Assembly (NCBI RefSeq): GCF_024399315.1
Contig: NZ_CP075170.1
Location: 4,601,501-4,665,500 of the forward strand
Origin: Chryseobacterium sp. MA9
GTDB lineage: Bacteria > Bacteroidota > Bacteroidia > Flavobacteriales > Weeksellaceae
Direction of reading: 5' to 3'
DNA: 64,000 nucleotides
In this document: positions 9,941 to 18,120 of the stretch, one piece after another
Layout: every line of letters starts with the position of its first letter
Position numbering within the stretch: the stretch's first letter is position 1
Program-made: the position numbers and the translations under genes
Notes under the pieces: generated by a model
Databases searched by the model: none
Seen by the model: the letters and a program-made list of their open reading frames with translations, nothing else
What the model was told of the DNA's origin: nothing

Positions 9941-10285
9941 GCGGATATTGTTATTTTAGTTGGTAAGCATAATTCGGATGTTAAAAAGAAAATTATAATG
10001 GTGAGGAGATATTCTGTTCCTGATGATGGAATGGGCGTTTACAGAATGTTTGATGTTTATCTTTATAATCCTCAAAGCAAACGTTTTGAAAAGCTTAAAG
10101 AACCGGATTATTCCCGTTCCAGCTGTTCGTGTCTCTGTAATGTAACTGTAGAAAAAGATAAGAACTTTTAAAAACAGGATGCAGAGGTGGTGCAAGATGG
10201 CATTAGGATGTATACCGTTTCGGTAAAACGGAACATTAGAATGGATTGCCACGAAATTACAGACAGAAGAATAATCTTCTTTTAA
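9941..10285 (+). pseudogene. Decayed remnant of an XAC2610-like (VCBS-type) protein
   Basis: One frame reads from before 9998 to a stop at 10169 and contains YRMFDVYLYNPQSKRFEKL and a Cys-rich CSCLCNVTVEKD. The next frame then reads TGCRGGARWH, a stop (10204) and DVYRFGKTEH, a stop (10237). The first frame resumes with NIRMDCHEITDRR and stops at 10283. Read together these resemble the C-terminal half of XAC2610-like proteins (Cys-Arg-x-Gly-Ala-x-Trp-His followed by D-x-Tyr-Arg-Phe). No start or signal peptide remains. Two frameshifts and two stops indicate a dead gene. The intact protein at 20236-20868 belongs to a similar class. Parent family is moderately supported. Confidence 0.6.
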
Positions 10286-10458
10286 ATATGTGAAAATTCC
10301 TTTGAATTCAGTAAACTTAAGAAATTTATCAGCTATAACTCCTCATTTGCAGTGATAAACTCTCCGTTTTTTTACGGTATTTTTAATAATGTCTTTTGTG
10401 ATTCAATTTTAGGTCTGATATTTGTACTGGGTAGCCAAACTAAATGGCCGATTTATTT

Positions 10459-11502
10459 ATGAAAAACATATCTGTGAAAAAATCCTTTCTTTATGCTTGT
10501 TTATGCGCAGTTTTCCTTGTTTCCTGTAAAAAAGAAATAGATAAAATAAGCGATACTTTTAAAGATACCGTGTCTGCTTCGGAGAGCCCGGAGGTAGAAA
10601 AGGATTCTATAAAGAAAGATTCTGTTCCTGTGGTAAAAAAAGAATCTGTTCCTCCTGTAATGCAGGAAAATGGTTTTTATAATGCTTTTGTTCTTCCAAA
10701 GGATAAAAAGATGCGTGATTCTATCTATGCGGAATACAGTAAGAAATACAGTGTAGAAGAGCGTACTGCTATTTTAGCTTTAAACAGGCTGGACTCTAAA
10801 AGTAAATGGAATGCCGATACACTGGTAGTTCCGGCGAAAATAGATACAACTTTGATGTCTTATTCACCATTTCCAATGCAGCTAGACGTATTAAGCGGGG
10901 TGAAAAAGTTCGTTATCTTCTCCTATCCTATACAGGCTTTTGCGGTATATTCCAATGGAAGTCTTGTGAAATGGGGACCTACAAGTATGGGTAAAAAAGC
11001 CGCTCAGACAACAAGAGGACTTACTTTTGCCAACTGGAAAAAAGAGCTGGCCATTTCTACGGTGAGCAGTGAATGGAAACTTCCTTATAACTTCAATATT
11101 CACAATATTGGAGGAATCGGATGGCATGAATATACACTTCCGGGGTATCCAGCTTCACACTCTTGTCTACGATTGCTGAGAAAAGATGCGAAATGGCTGT
11201 ATTCCTATGCAGATACCTGGATTCTGAATCCCGGTGGTGCTACTACCAAAGCTAAAGGTACAGCTGTAATGGTATTCGGAGATTATAAGTGGGGTGGTAG
11301 AAAACCATGGCGAAAGCTTCTGGATGATCCTAATGCCAATAATATATCTGTTGAGGAACTGACTAAGCTTCTTGAACCGGATGTTCCAAGAATGCTTAAA
11401 GAACAAAGCAACAGGGAAAAAGTGGTGGATTCTATCAAAGCGGCAAAAGCAGCTGCTACCCCTATTCAGAATGAAAAACCTGTAGAACCTCAATCTAATT
11501 AA
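10459..11502 (+). CDS. L,D-transpeptidase (YkuD) lipoprotein
   Basis: Starting at 10459 rather than 10444 gives a clean lipoprotein signal (FLYACLCAVFLVSC, lipobox LVSC). A Ser/Lys/Asp/Pro-rich linker (about 20-70) precedes a YkuD catalytic domain at about 155-285. Its active site reads HEYTLPGYPASHSCLRL: the family pattern of His, about 10-15 residues, then S/T-H-x-C-x-R, with Cys as nucleophile. L,D-transpeptidases form 3-3 cross-links in peptidoglycan or attach proteins to it. As a lipoprotein it should act in the periplasm. The gene is convergent with 11495-12022 and overlaps it by 8 bp. Family confident; the exact reaction is not determined. Confidence 0.87.
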   Translation: MKNISVKKSFLYACLCAVFLVSCKKEIDKISDTFKDTVSASESPEVEKDSIKKDSVPVVKKESVPPVMQENGFYNAFVLPKDKKMRDSIYAEYSKKYSVEERTAILALNRLDSKSKWNADTLVVPAKIDTTLMSYSPFPMQLDVLSGVKKFVIFSYPIQAFAVYSNGSLVKWGPTSMGKKAAQTTRGLTFANWKKELAISTVSSEWKLPYNFNIHNIGGIGWHEYTLPGYPASHSCLRLLRKDAKWLYSYADTWILNPGGATTKAKGTAVMVFGDYKWGGRKPWRKLLDDPNANNISVEELTKLLEPDVPRMLKEQSNREKVVDSIKAAKAAATPIQNEKPVEPQSN

Positions 11503-12022
11503 TTTTCTTTTCAAACTGCAGAGTAGATTCCTCAGCAAACCGTCTCAATTTAAGCATTTCTTCTTTCCCTTTATGTTGCCCAAATCTTGCAGCAATATAA
11601 GTAAGGAGAATAAAAAATAACATGATAAAAGAAGCGCTCAGTGCCCAAGGGTATTCAGCGCTTTTTATTTGCTTTTCTACGTAATACATTGTGAAGAAAG
11701 TCATCCAGAGAATAGAAAAAGAAAAATAAAGAAACATGAAAAATGTCCATACCGCAGAACTGGGGCCAAATACTCCACGTATTGCCGTATGTTCATCTTC
11801 CATTTCTACCCGTAAAGCAAGGCAGGGTTTCCAGTAGTTGTCATCTTTTGTTTTTATCCAAATGGTAGCAACTTCTTTATTGATATTGCCTGAAAACTCA
11901 TCTTTATGCTCGTCCATATATTTTTTCAGATTGTCAGCGTACTCTTCTTTAGTGAGATGAGTAAACATTTTAAATCTTGGCCGGGTTCTTATTCTGTCTA
12001 AGGTGCTTTCTTCAGTATTCAT
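11495..12022 (-). CDS. Conserved hypothetical membrane protein
   Basis: The 175-residue protein has a charged N-terminal cytosolic region (about 1-85, including IWIKTKDDNYWKPCLALRVEMEDEHT). Two hydrophobic helices follow at about 90-112 and 124-145, then a charged, partly coiled-coil tail (KEEMLKLRRFAEESTLQFEKK). No known catalytic motif is visible. Only 4 bp separate its start from the stop of the PDZ/aspartyl protease gene upstream at 12027-13346, so the two are probably co-transcribed. Its last codons overlap the end of the convergent L,D-transpeptidase gene. I do not recognise a named family. Confidence 0.75.
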   Translation of the reverse strand: MNTEESTLDRIRTRPRFKMFTHLTKEEYADNLKKYMDEHKDEFSGNINKEVATIWIKTKDDNYWKPCLALRVEMEDEHTAIRGVFGPSSAVWTFFMFLYFSFSILWMTFFTMYYVEKQIKSAEYPWALSASFIMLFFILLTYIAARFGQHKGKEEMLKLRRFAEESTLQFEKKIN

Positions 12023-12026
12023 ATTT

Positions 12027-13346
12027 TTATTCTTGATAAGGAATGGGATCTTCCAGTGCGAAACTCAATGTCAGTTTTTGATTTTTCCTTTGAATTACCA
12101 TGGTGATATTTCTTCCTTCATTAGATTTCATAAGCTCTACAATTTTTTCCAGAGTCATCTCTGAGGTTTGCTCTCCGTTTATACTTAGAATTCTGTCATC
12201 CTTTTGCAATCCTGCTTCATAAGCGGGAGAATCTTTTCTTACCCCTGCAATAGAAAATATAGGTTTTAAACTGAACTTATACTGGAAAGCGTCTTTATAA
12301 ACCTCAGTTGCTACCATCATAGATTTTTGGGTCTCTATTTTTAACTTGTCTTCCTGCCATTCCAGGCCATCCTGTTTGAAATCCAGGCCGCTCATATTAA
12401 AATGAAAAGGATCATCAAAATATTTATTTTTTCTCAGATACAGTTTTTGGTTAGGATAATCAAAAATTACGGTAAACCTCCGCATAATTTCGCTTCCCAC
12501 AGAACCTTTCCTGCTTTCTACCAATTTGACATGCTGGATAGAAAATTCATCCGGCATAGCAGTAAGAGGCTTTTCAAATTTAAAACTTCCAAGATAAAAA
12601 TTATGAATCCGGCTTCTTTTACCATAGATATCTCCATTGAATCCGCGTCCAAGAAAATCATCAATATTCGGTCTGTTGTAAACGAAGTTTTTAATCAGGG
12701 TAGGGAAGAGCCAGATAGCATCACTGTTGCCAAGGTCGATCAGCAGTTTTGAATCTTTCTTTTCATTTGTCATTTCTACACCGGCATACAGATAAGGTTT
12801 ATCCTTCTCAATAGTTATTGGGAATTCTTCAAACCTTCTGATTTTCTTTTTTAAAAGATCAGCGTTTTCATAAACAGTTATTTTCTTTGAAGCATAATCG
12901 ATGTAAATAAGGTGATCTTTAAAAAAATGATATCCGATAACTCCATTTACAGGAATTCCTACGTGAGGTGAAATATTAAATTCTTCATCAATAATGATGT
13001 AAATAGCCATGGAAGTATTGACAATTTCATTTCCTATTTTACCTAAATTGCGTTCAGATTTTAAACCGTCAATACTTAAACTGCCTCCAAGACCGGAAAA
13101 CTTTACTTTTTCAACATTGCTCAGTTTCAGTTCTTTATTTTCCAGACTGAAAAGAATAGTCTCCGAAACCCCCGTATCCAGCAAAAAGGTAAGCTCTGCA
13201 CCATTAACATTGATAGGAATGAAGATAAGATTGTTGATAAACTGAAAAGGAATCACCGCTTTTTTCGTATTAATCAACTCAAAAGAGTTCTGGGCATTTA
13301 CAAAAATGCTTAGAAATAATCCCAGTAAAAGCAATTTAAATTTCAT
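12027..13346 (-). CDS. Retropepsin-like aspartyl protease with C-terminal PDZ domain
   Basis: The 439-residue protein has a signal peptide (MKFKLLLLGLFLSIFVNAQ). Two retropepsin-like halves follow: the first has FLLDTGVSET near residue 55 (catalytic D-T-G), the second has LLIDLGNSD near residue 206 (D-L-G, a weaker match). A PDZ domain occupies about 350-430, with AYEAGLQKDDRILSINGEQ as the binding groove. This architecture is common in Bacteroidetes periplasmic or cell-surface proteins of unknown substrate. The first D-T-G supports catalysis; the second half may be degenerate. It sits 4 bp upstream of the membrane protein at 11495-12022. Confidence 0.83.
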   Translation of the reverse strand: MKFKLLLLGLFLSIFVNAQNSFELINTKKAVIPFQFINNLIFIPINVNGAELTFLLDTGVSETILFSLENKELKLSNVEKVKFSGLGGSLSIDGLKSERNLGKIGNEIVNTSMAIYIIIDEEFNISPHVGIPVNGVIGYHFFKDHLIYIDYASKKITVYENADLLKKKIRRFEEFPITIEKDKPYLYAGVEMTNEKKDSKLLIDLGNSDAIWLFPTLIKNFVYNRPNIDDFLGRGFNGDIYGKRSRIHNFYLGSFKFEKPLTAMPDEFSIQHVKLVESRKGSVGSEIMRRFTVIFDYPNQKLYLRKNKYFDDPFHFNMSGLDFKQDGLEWQEDKLKIETQKSMMVATEVYKDAFQYKFSLKPIFSIAGVRKDSPAYEAGLQKDDRILSINGEQTSEMTLEKIVELMKSNEGRNITMVIQRKNQKLTLSFALEDPIPYQE

Positions 13347-13380
13347 TTACTGAATTTACTGAAATTATCTATATGATAAT

Positions 13381-13411
13381 AAAAAAACATTCCAGAGACT
13401 GAAATGTTTAT
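13381..13411 (-). terminator. Weak terminator of the carboxylesterase gene
   Basis: A 7-bp stem (13385-13391 with 13103+300 offset, i.e. 13403-13409) lies about 55 bp beyond the minus-strand stop. The A-run at 13381-13387 gives a U tract on the minus-strand transcript. Confidence 0.45.
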
Positions 13412-13466
13412 ATAAACTACAATGAAGTAAGGTTTTTTGTTGAATTTATTTCAAATTGGGGTCTGG

Positions 13467-14105
13467 TTATTTGGAAAAGAATTCCATCAGATCCATATAA
13501 TTCTTCTGATTGACACCGTGTCCGCTCATATATTCTCTGAACGTGAAATAACAGCTGAGATCATACAGAAGGTCAGCCGCTTTTCTTCCCCATTCAAGTG
13601 GAATCACAGCATCATCAGTACCATGTGAAATGAAGAAACGAAGTCCTTCCAGTTTCTTTTTATCTTTTACAATACCGTCCAGAATTTTATCTTCAGGATA
13701 ACTGCTTAGACAGGCAACATAATTGAAAAGGTCAGGATGTTTTAAAGCCAAAGCATAGCACAAAATTCCTCCCTGGCTGAAACCGCACAGATGAGCTTTA
13801 CTTTCTGTAAGTCCATAATGGTTGATGATTTTGAGCATACTTTCCAATACAGCATTTAAAGACTCCTTTGCCTGAGGGACATCAATAAAGTTTTCGGGAT
13901 CGTTGAAATTAATATCATACCAGGAATATCCTTCAAATTGAGTATCGCGCGGAGCTCTGAAACTTACAATAATCCAGTCATTGGGAAGCGTTTCCCTAAA
14001 GCTGAAAAGATCCTGTTCGTTACTGCCATAGCCATGAAGCATAAAAAGAATAGGGGTATTGGAAGTAATATTTTCCGGCTCCCTTACTAGATAATCTAAA
14101 TTCAT
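13467..14105 (-). CDS. Alpha/beta hydrolase of the phospholipase/carboxylesterase family
   Basis: The 212-residue cytosolic protein has the alpha/beta-hydrolase fold markers. HGYGSNEQDLF near residue 24 forms the oxyanion hole, GFSQGG near residue 110 is the nucleophile elbow with catalytic Ser, HGTDDAVIPLEWG near 166 carries the acid, and GHGVNQ near 196 carries the His. These match the small YpfH/carboxylesterase type (PF02230). Substrates in this family are short-chain esters or lysophospholipids and cannot be specified here. It appears monocistronic, with a weak hairpin downstream. Confidence 0.9.
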   Translation of the reverse strand: MNLDYLVREPENITSNTPILFMLHGYGSNEQDLFSFRETLPNDWIIVSFRAPRDTQFEGYSWYDINFNDPENFIDVPQAKESLNAVLESMLKIINHYGLTESKAHLCGFSQGGILCYALALKHPDLFNYVACLSSYPEDKILDGIVKDKKKLEGLRFFISHGTDDAVIPLEWGRKAADLLYDLSCYFTFREYMSGHGVNQKNYMDLMEFFSK

Positions 14106-14210
14106 ACAGCAAAGATAATTAAATTACATTCAGAATCTTAACTTTTATTATTCATACAATGAACTTTGGCTGGGTGATGCTTTATGTGTAAGGATTGGTT
14201 CTTTGAAGTG

Positions 14211-14218
14211 TATTTTTG
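14211..14218 (+). promoter_or_regulatory. Candidate -7 box of lipoprotein 14352-14783
   Basis: TATTTTTG matches TAnnTTTG. The upstream -33 element is not obvious. It would give a leader of about 125 bases. Confidence 0.4.
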
Positions 14219-14351
14219 GACTTTAGAGGTGAGTTTTTCTTTTTGTTGATTTGATATTATTTGGAAATCTTTATTGGAAAATTTTCATAAAAATTATTTT
14301 TATATTAATAAAAAACTTATATTTGAAACATTAAAAAATCTATTTGGAGAA

Positions 14352-14783
14352 ATGAAGCAATTTTACAATTCAAAAAGTTTACTTAGACTTTCTTTTTTAT
14401 TCGTTTTATTATTTTCTGTAATTACCGTTGTTAATTCTTGTAAAAAAGATGACGATGAAGAATTTACGGATCATGTAGTTCAATTCGAAGTGAAAACTAC
14501 TACAGGAGGAAACATTATAAGTGTTGTAACACAGGTGGGCACGGCTCAGAACACTATATACAATACTCCGCAGTCACCGGTAACTTCACCATGGACAAGT
14601 GGGGAATTCTTTGTGAACTCCAGCCAGGCACAGTTGAATCTTGATGCTAACGCGTCAATGCCGGATGATAATTCTGAATTAACGATCAATCTTTACATAG
14701 ATGGAGAAGTTGCCAGAACTGTTAAGAAGAAAGGGAAAGGAGTATTAGTTGCATCTATAGATTACAGTTTCCTAGAACCATAA
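14352..14783 (+). CDS. Small lipoprotein, paralogue of 17631-18050
   Basis: The ATG at 14352 (after GGAGAA) is preferred to one at 14274 because it places a lipoprotein signal at the N-terminus (FLFVLLFSVITVVNSC). The mature part is about 120 residues: an acidic stretch (KKDDDEE), then HVVQFEVKTTTGGNI, SPVTSPWTSGEF, LTINLYIDGEVAR and a C-terminal DYSF. The order matches HKVVFKAIASSGSNI, GTTWSSPEV, LKVQIWVDGELKK and ASYTF in the lipoprotein at 17631-18050. The two genes flank a two-component system. Both look like a small beta-sandwich resembling MmpS-like proteins, but that is a weak structural guess. Function unknown. Confidence 0.8.
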   Translation: MKQFYNSKSLLRLSFLFVLLFSVITVVNSCKKDDDEEFTDHVVQFEVKTTTGGNIISVVTQVGTAQNTIYNTPQSPVTSPWTSGEFFVNSSQAQLNLDANASMPDDNSELTINLYIDGEVARTVKKKGKGVLVASIDYSFLEP

Positions 14784-14802
14784 AATATTGCAATATATAT
14801 AC

Positions 14803-14830
14803 AAAAAACCGCTCTAAGAGCGGTTTTTTT
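14803..14830. terminator. Bidirectional terminator
   Basis: A 12-bp stem (14803-14814 with 14818-14829) has a 3-nt loop and A/T tracts on both sides. The stop codon of the minus-strand response regulator (14814-14816) lies at the loop, and the plus-strand lipoprotein ends 20 bp before the stem. Confidence 0.85.
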
Positions 14831-15467
14831 GTTTTTCAATCAATTGTTGCTGTACCGCAAGATTGATAAGTTCTGTTGAATTCTTTGCATGAAATTTCTG
14901 AAGCAGATTCTTACGGTGGGTATCTACAGTAAGCGGGCTTAAGAAGAGCTCTTCAGCAATCACATGACTTGTTTTTCCCTGCGCTACCATCTGCAGGATC
15001 TGTTTTTCCCTTTTGGTAAGCCGTGGTGTAGGCAGATCATACTGAGAAGGGCGGCTGATGATCTGTTTTGTCTCATTGCAGAAAACAATATCTCCGGAAA
15101 GAGCACCTTTGATGCATATTACAAGTTCATCAATAGAAGTATTCTTGAGAAGATAACCGCTTGCCCCGTTTTGTATAGACTGCATAATGATGCTCCGTTC
15201 AGAGCGGTTACTGAACATAATTACTGAGGTATTCGGAGAGATTTTCTTTATTTCTCTGCAGAGTTCCGTTCCATTGGCATCAGGTAGAGTAATATCAAGG
15301 AGGATGATATCCACCATCTGCGACCGGATAAAACTGATCGTTTCTGTACCGGAAGTAAAACTTCCCGCTACGTTAAAAATAGGCTGACTGTGCAGCATCA
15401 TTCTTAGACCTTCGATGACAATAGGATGATCATCTACGATGATGATATTTATTTTCTCATTCTCCAT
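14814..15467 (-). CDS. NarL/FixJ-family response regulator
   Basis: The 217-residue protein has a receiver domain at about 1-125: acidic pocket near VDDHP, phospho-acceptor Asp in DIILLDITLPDANG near residue 57, conserved Lys in YLLKN. A LuxR-type helix-turn-helix occupies about 148-210 (LTKREKQILQMVAQGKTS, then LSPLTVDTHRKNLL). Its start overlaps the end of the histidine kinase gene by 11 bp, so the two are translationally coupled partners. On phosphorylation it should dimerise and bind DNA. The flanking paralogous lipoproteins are candidate targets by position only. Confidence 0.95.
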   Translation of the reverse strand: MENEKINIIIVDDHPIVIEGLRMMLHSQPIFNVAGSFTSGTETISFIRSQMVDIILLDITLPDANGTELCREIKKISPNTSVIMFSNRSERSIIMQSIQNGASGYLLKNTSIDELVICIKGALSGDIVFCNETKQIISRPSQYDLPTPRLTKREKQILQMVAQGKTSHVIAEELFLSPLTVDTHRKNLLQKFHAKNSTELINLAVQQQLIEKQKNRS

Positions 15468-17430
15468 GGATGTTGAGTTCTATATTAATAGCTGTTCCCT
15501 GATCATCGGAATGTATTTCCATGTTCCCTTTCAGGTAGCTGACCCGGTTTTTCAGATTACGAAGCCCCATACTTTTGGTAGTGTTCTCTATATTTTGATC
15601 AAAACCTTTTCCATTGTCTTCAATCGTGATCAGAAAATTTTCACCCGATTGCGAGCATTGAAGCAAGATGCTGCTGGCTTCTGCATGTTTTATGGCATTG
15701 GCCAATAATTCCTGTACAATTCTGTAAATATTAAGCTGAATATTTAAAGGCAATGTGTTACTAATATCAATAGCCTGAAAATCAATTTCGAGGTTTTTTC
15801 TGCTGTAGAATTCACACAAATCATGTATGGCCGTTTCCAAACCAAAATTAAGCAATGATTCAGGCATTAAATTTCTTGCCACATGGCGGAGCTCACTTAC
15901 CGAGTTGTCCAGCTGGCCTAAGATTTTATAAAATTCCTGATCCTTTTCAGGATGCAGATGATTGGAAGACCATGTAGAAAAATTGATTTTAACTCCCGCA
16001 AGCATTCCGCCCAGACCATCATGAAGATCCCTTGCAATACGTTCTCTTTCTCTTTCTTCACCATCAAGAATAGCTTTGGTAAGAGATAATTCTTCCTTTT
16101 GTTTAATGTCCTCTATTTTCTGCTCGTTTATTTTCTTATTTTTTCTGAAAATGATAAAAAGAAAGGCCAGAAGACATAATGCTAACAGTAAAATAAGACC
16201 CATTCCCCATAAATAAGAGTTCTTTTTGTTTACTTCCAGATCCTTTTGATTTTTTTCAGCATTTAAAGTTGCTATTTTTCTCTCTTTTTCAGCGGTATTG
16301 AATTTAGATTCGAGTTTGTTGATTTCAAGCTTTACATTCTCTGTGTTTAGACTGTCATTAAGTTTAGAATATTTCTGCTCCCATAGGAGAGCTTCTTTAG
16401 TATTTCCTGTTTCTTCATTAAGTAAAGAAAGCTGCTTATAAAAAGTCTTCCTGTTGTTAAGATCAATGGCTAAGGACTTTTCTGTTAAAACATCCTCCAG
16501 GGTAGTCTTGGCTTCCTGATATCTTTTAAGTTTCTTTAAAATATCATACTTGTTGAAATAAAACATCTGAGCCAGAAGATTCTGATTGAATTTTTTTGCA
16601 TAAAAAATCCCTTTTTCTATAACTGGAAGTGCTTCTTCATTTTTTTGGCGGGTAATATAGAAAAGTGTTTTACTGTAATAATAAAATGCATTGGATGAAG
16701 ATTCCGGATAAGGACGGATGAGTTTTTCTGCTTTATGTAAAAACTTTTCAGCTTCATCTCCTTTGGCCTGATAGCAGAAATTATTGGCAGAATTGAGGTA
16801 AGTGAAAAATAACTCAGCGGACTCCGGATATTGTTTTTCAAGGATTTTCAATGCTTTATTATTATAATCTTCTGCCTTTTTAAACTGGGCATTATAAGTA
16901 AGGATCACTGCAAGCTGAGTGTATAAGAAACCTAAATTTCTGCTGTTTTCATATTTTTTAACCAGCGGAATACTTTTTTCAAGAATAATCTTTACCAGCG
17001 GAATGTAACCCTCTTTGTCCTTTTGGGTAACTCCATAGCTGTACCAGGCCAGTGCCTGAAAAAAATCGGATTCTTCATTTTTAAATTTAGATAAAGATTT
17101 AATAGCCTGCTGATAAGAAATGCCCGCTTTCCTTTTGTTTCTGTCCAGGTTATATTGTCCTTCATAATAGTAATATTTTGCTGAAAAGAAAGGGTTTCTT
17201 TGGGCCTGAATCTTTCCATTTTCAAGATATTTTTTACTCAAAACAGAATCACTGTTTCTATAATAATTCGATAAAAGAAAAAATGCCGTTGCTTTTGAGG
17301 TATCGGGAAGTCTGCTTTTTGTAATATGTTGCAAGCTGTCTATATAAGATTTCTCATTAAGCGGAATGATTTGCTGTGATTGTAGCTTAAAAAATAAAAA
17401 TAGGCTTAATAGGGCAAGTAATCTCTTCAT
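15457..17430 (-). CDS. TPR-containing sensor histidine kinase (HisKA_3 type)
   Basis: The 657-residue protein has a signal peptide (MKRLLALLSLFLFFKLQSQ), a helical TPR sensor region at about 25-380 and a coiled coil. One transmembrane helix (YLWGMGLILLLALCLLAFLF) lies near residue 405. The HisKA_3 phospho-acceptor follows near 465 (ERERIARDLHDGLGGMLAG, His in DLHDG). The ATPase core has NAIKHAEAS near 575, ITIEDNGKGFD and MGLRNLKNRV. The TPRs are predicted to be periplasmic and to sense a protein or peptide. It forms an operon with the overlapping response regulator and is divergent from the lipoprotein at 17631. Signal unknown. Confidence 0.93.
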   Translation of the reverse strand: MKRLLALLSLFLFFKLQSQQIIPLNEKSYIDSLQHITKSRLPDTSKATAFFLLSNYYRNSDSVLSKKYLENGKIQAQRNPFFSAKYYYYEGQYNLDRNKRKAGISYQQAIKSLSKFKNEESDFFQALAWYSYGVTQKDKEGYIPLVKIILEKSIPLVKKYENSRNLGFLYTQLAVILTYNAQFKKAEDYNNKALKILEKQYPESAELFFTYLNSANNFCYQAKGDEAEKFLHKAEKLIRPYPESSSNAFYYYSKTLFYITRQKNEEALPVIEKGIFYAKKFNQNLLAQMFYFNKYDILKKLKRYQEAKTTLEDVLTEKSLAIDLNNRKTFYKQLSLLNEETGNTKEALLWEQKYSKLNDSLNTENVKLEINKLESKFNTAEKERKIATLNAEKNQKDLEVNKKNSYLWGMGLILLLALCLLAFLFIIFRKNKKINEQKIEDIKQKEELSLTKAILDGEERERERIARDLHDGLGGMLAGVKINFSTWSSNHLHPEKDQEFYKILGQLDNSVSELRHVARNLMPESLLNFGLETAIHDLCEFYSRKNLEIDFQAIDISNTLPLNIQLNIYRIVQELLANAIKHAEASSILLQCSQSGENFLITIEDNGKGFDQNIENTTKSMGLRNLKNRVSYLKGNMEIHSDDQGTAINIELNIHGE

Positions 17431-17536
17431 TATGGATCAATTCTGTAAAATATTTCTTTAAATGCTCAATTTAATTAAAAATTTTATGATAAAAAATACC
17501 TGAATTTAGGTAGAAAAAATTACTGATTTTTCAGGA

Positions 17537-17567
17537 TTGATAGACATGGGTGATGCTCATAGCTTTG
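17537..17567 (+). promoter_or_regulatory. Promoter of lipoprotein 17631-18050
   Basis: TTG at 17537-17539, a 20-bp spacer and TAGCTTTG at 17560-17567 match the Bacteroidetes consensus. The leader would be about 60 bases. Confidence 0.65.
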
Positions 17568-17630
17568 CAAACATCAAACAAAGAATCATAGAATATTCAA
17601 TATAGTAATTAAAATTTAAACAAAAAGATT

Positions 17631-18050
17631 ATGAAAAAAATGAGAATGAACCAGCTGTTAAGAGGTGCATTTGTGGCAGTAATGGCAGTAATGCTTATTG
17701 GATTTACAGCTTCATGCAGTAACGATGATGATGACAACAATGTGAATGGAGCAGGAAAAAGTCATAAAGTGGTTTTTAAAGCAATTGCTTCTTCGGGAAG
17801 TAATATTGATGTGGCGGTTTACGGAATTGACGGTAACCCTACCACAGCATCAAGTCTTAGCGGAACAACCTGGAGCAGTCCGGAAGTAACCTCAGAGCCA
17901 GGAGCATACAATGCCAACGTTGCTGTAAATGCAATTGGACCCGATGCTTCTTCTACGCTGAAGGTTCAGATCTGGGTAGACGGAGAGCTAAAAAAAGAAG
18001 GAACTTCCAGCGGACAGTATTTATCAGCTTCTGCAAGCTATACATTTTAA
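17631..18050 (+). CDS. Small lipoprotein, paralogue of 14352-14783
   Basis: The 139-residue protein has a lipoprotein signal (FVAVMAVMLIGFTASC), an acidic linker (SNDDDDNN) and a compact beta-rich domain (HKVVFKAIASSGSNID, SGTTWSSPEV, LKVQIWVDGELKKEG, SASYTF). The region around VDGEL mirrors IDGEV in the lipoprotein at 14352-14783, and both end in an aromatic residue or nearby aromatic strand. It is divergent from the histidine kinase gene (200 bp apart) and has its own promoter and terminator. It may be a target or sensory partner of that kinase, by position only. Function unknown. Confidence 0.85.
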   Translation: MKKMRMNQLLRGAFVAVMAVMLIGFTASCSNDDDDNNVNGAGKSHKVVFKAIASSGSNIDVAVYGIDGNPTTASSLSGTTWSSPEVTSEPGAYNANVAVNAIGPDASSTLKVQIWVDGELKKEGTSSGQYLSASASYTF

Positions 18051-18068
18051 TATCAAATTTTAGGACAT

Positions 18069-18107
18069 AAAACAGGCGCTGAGATGAATCTCAGCGCCTG
18101 TTTTTTT
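18069..18107. terminator. Bidirectional terminator
   Basis: A perfect 16-bp stem (18069-18084 with 18089-18104) with a TGAA loop and a following T-run lies between the plus-strand lipoprotein and the convergent tyrS. Confidence 0.9.
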
Positions 18108-18120
18108 ATGGTATTTAAGA

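Noticed and set aside
9956..10252. Minus-strand 98-codon open frame
   Set aside because: It lies opposite the decayed gene, whose plus-strand frames give recognisable protein motifs.
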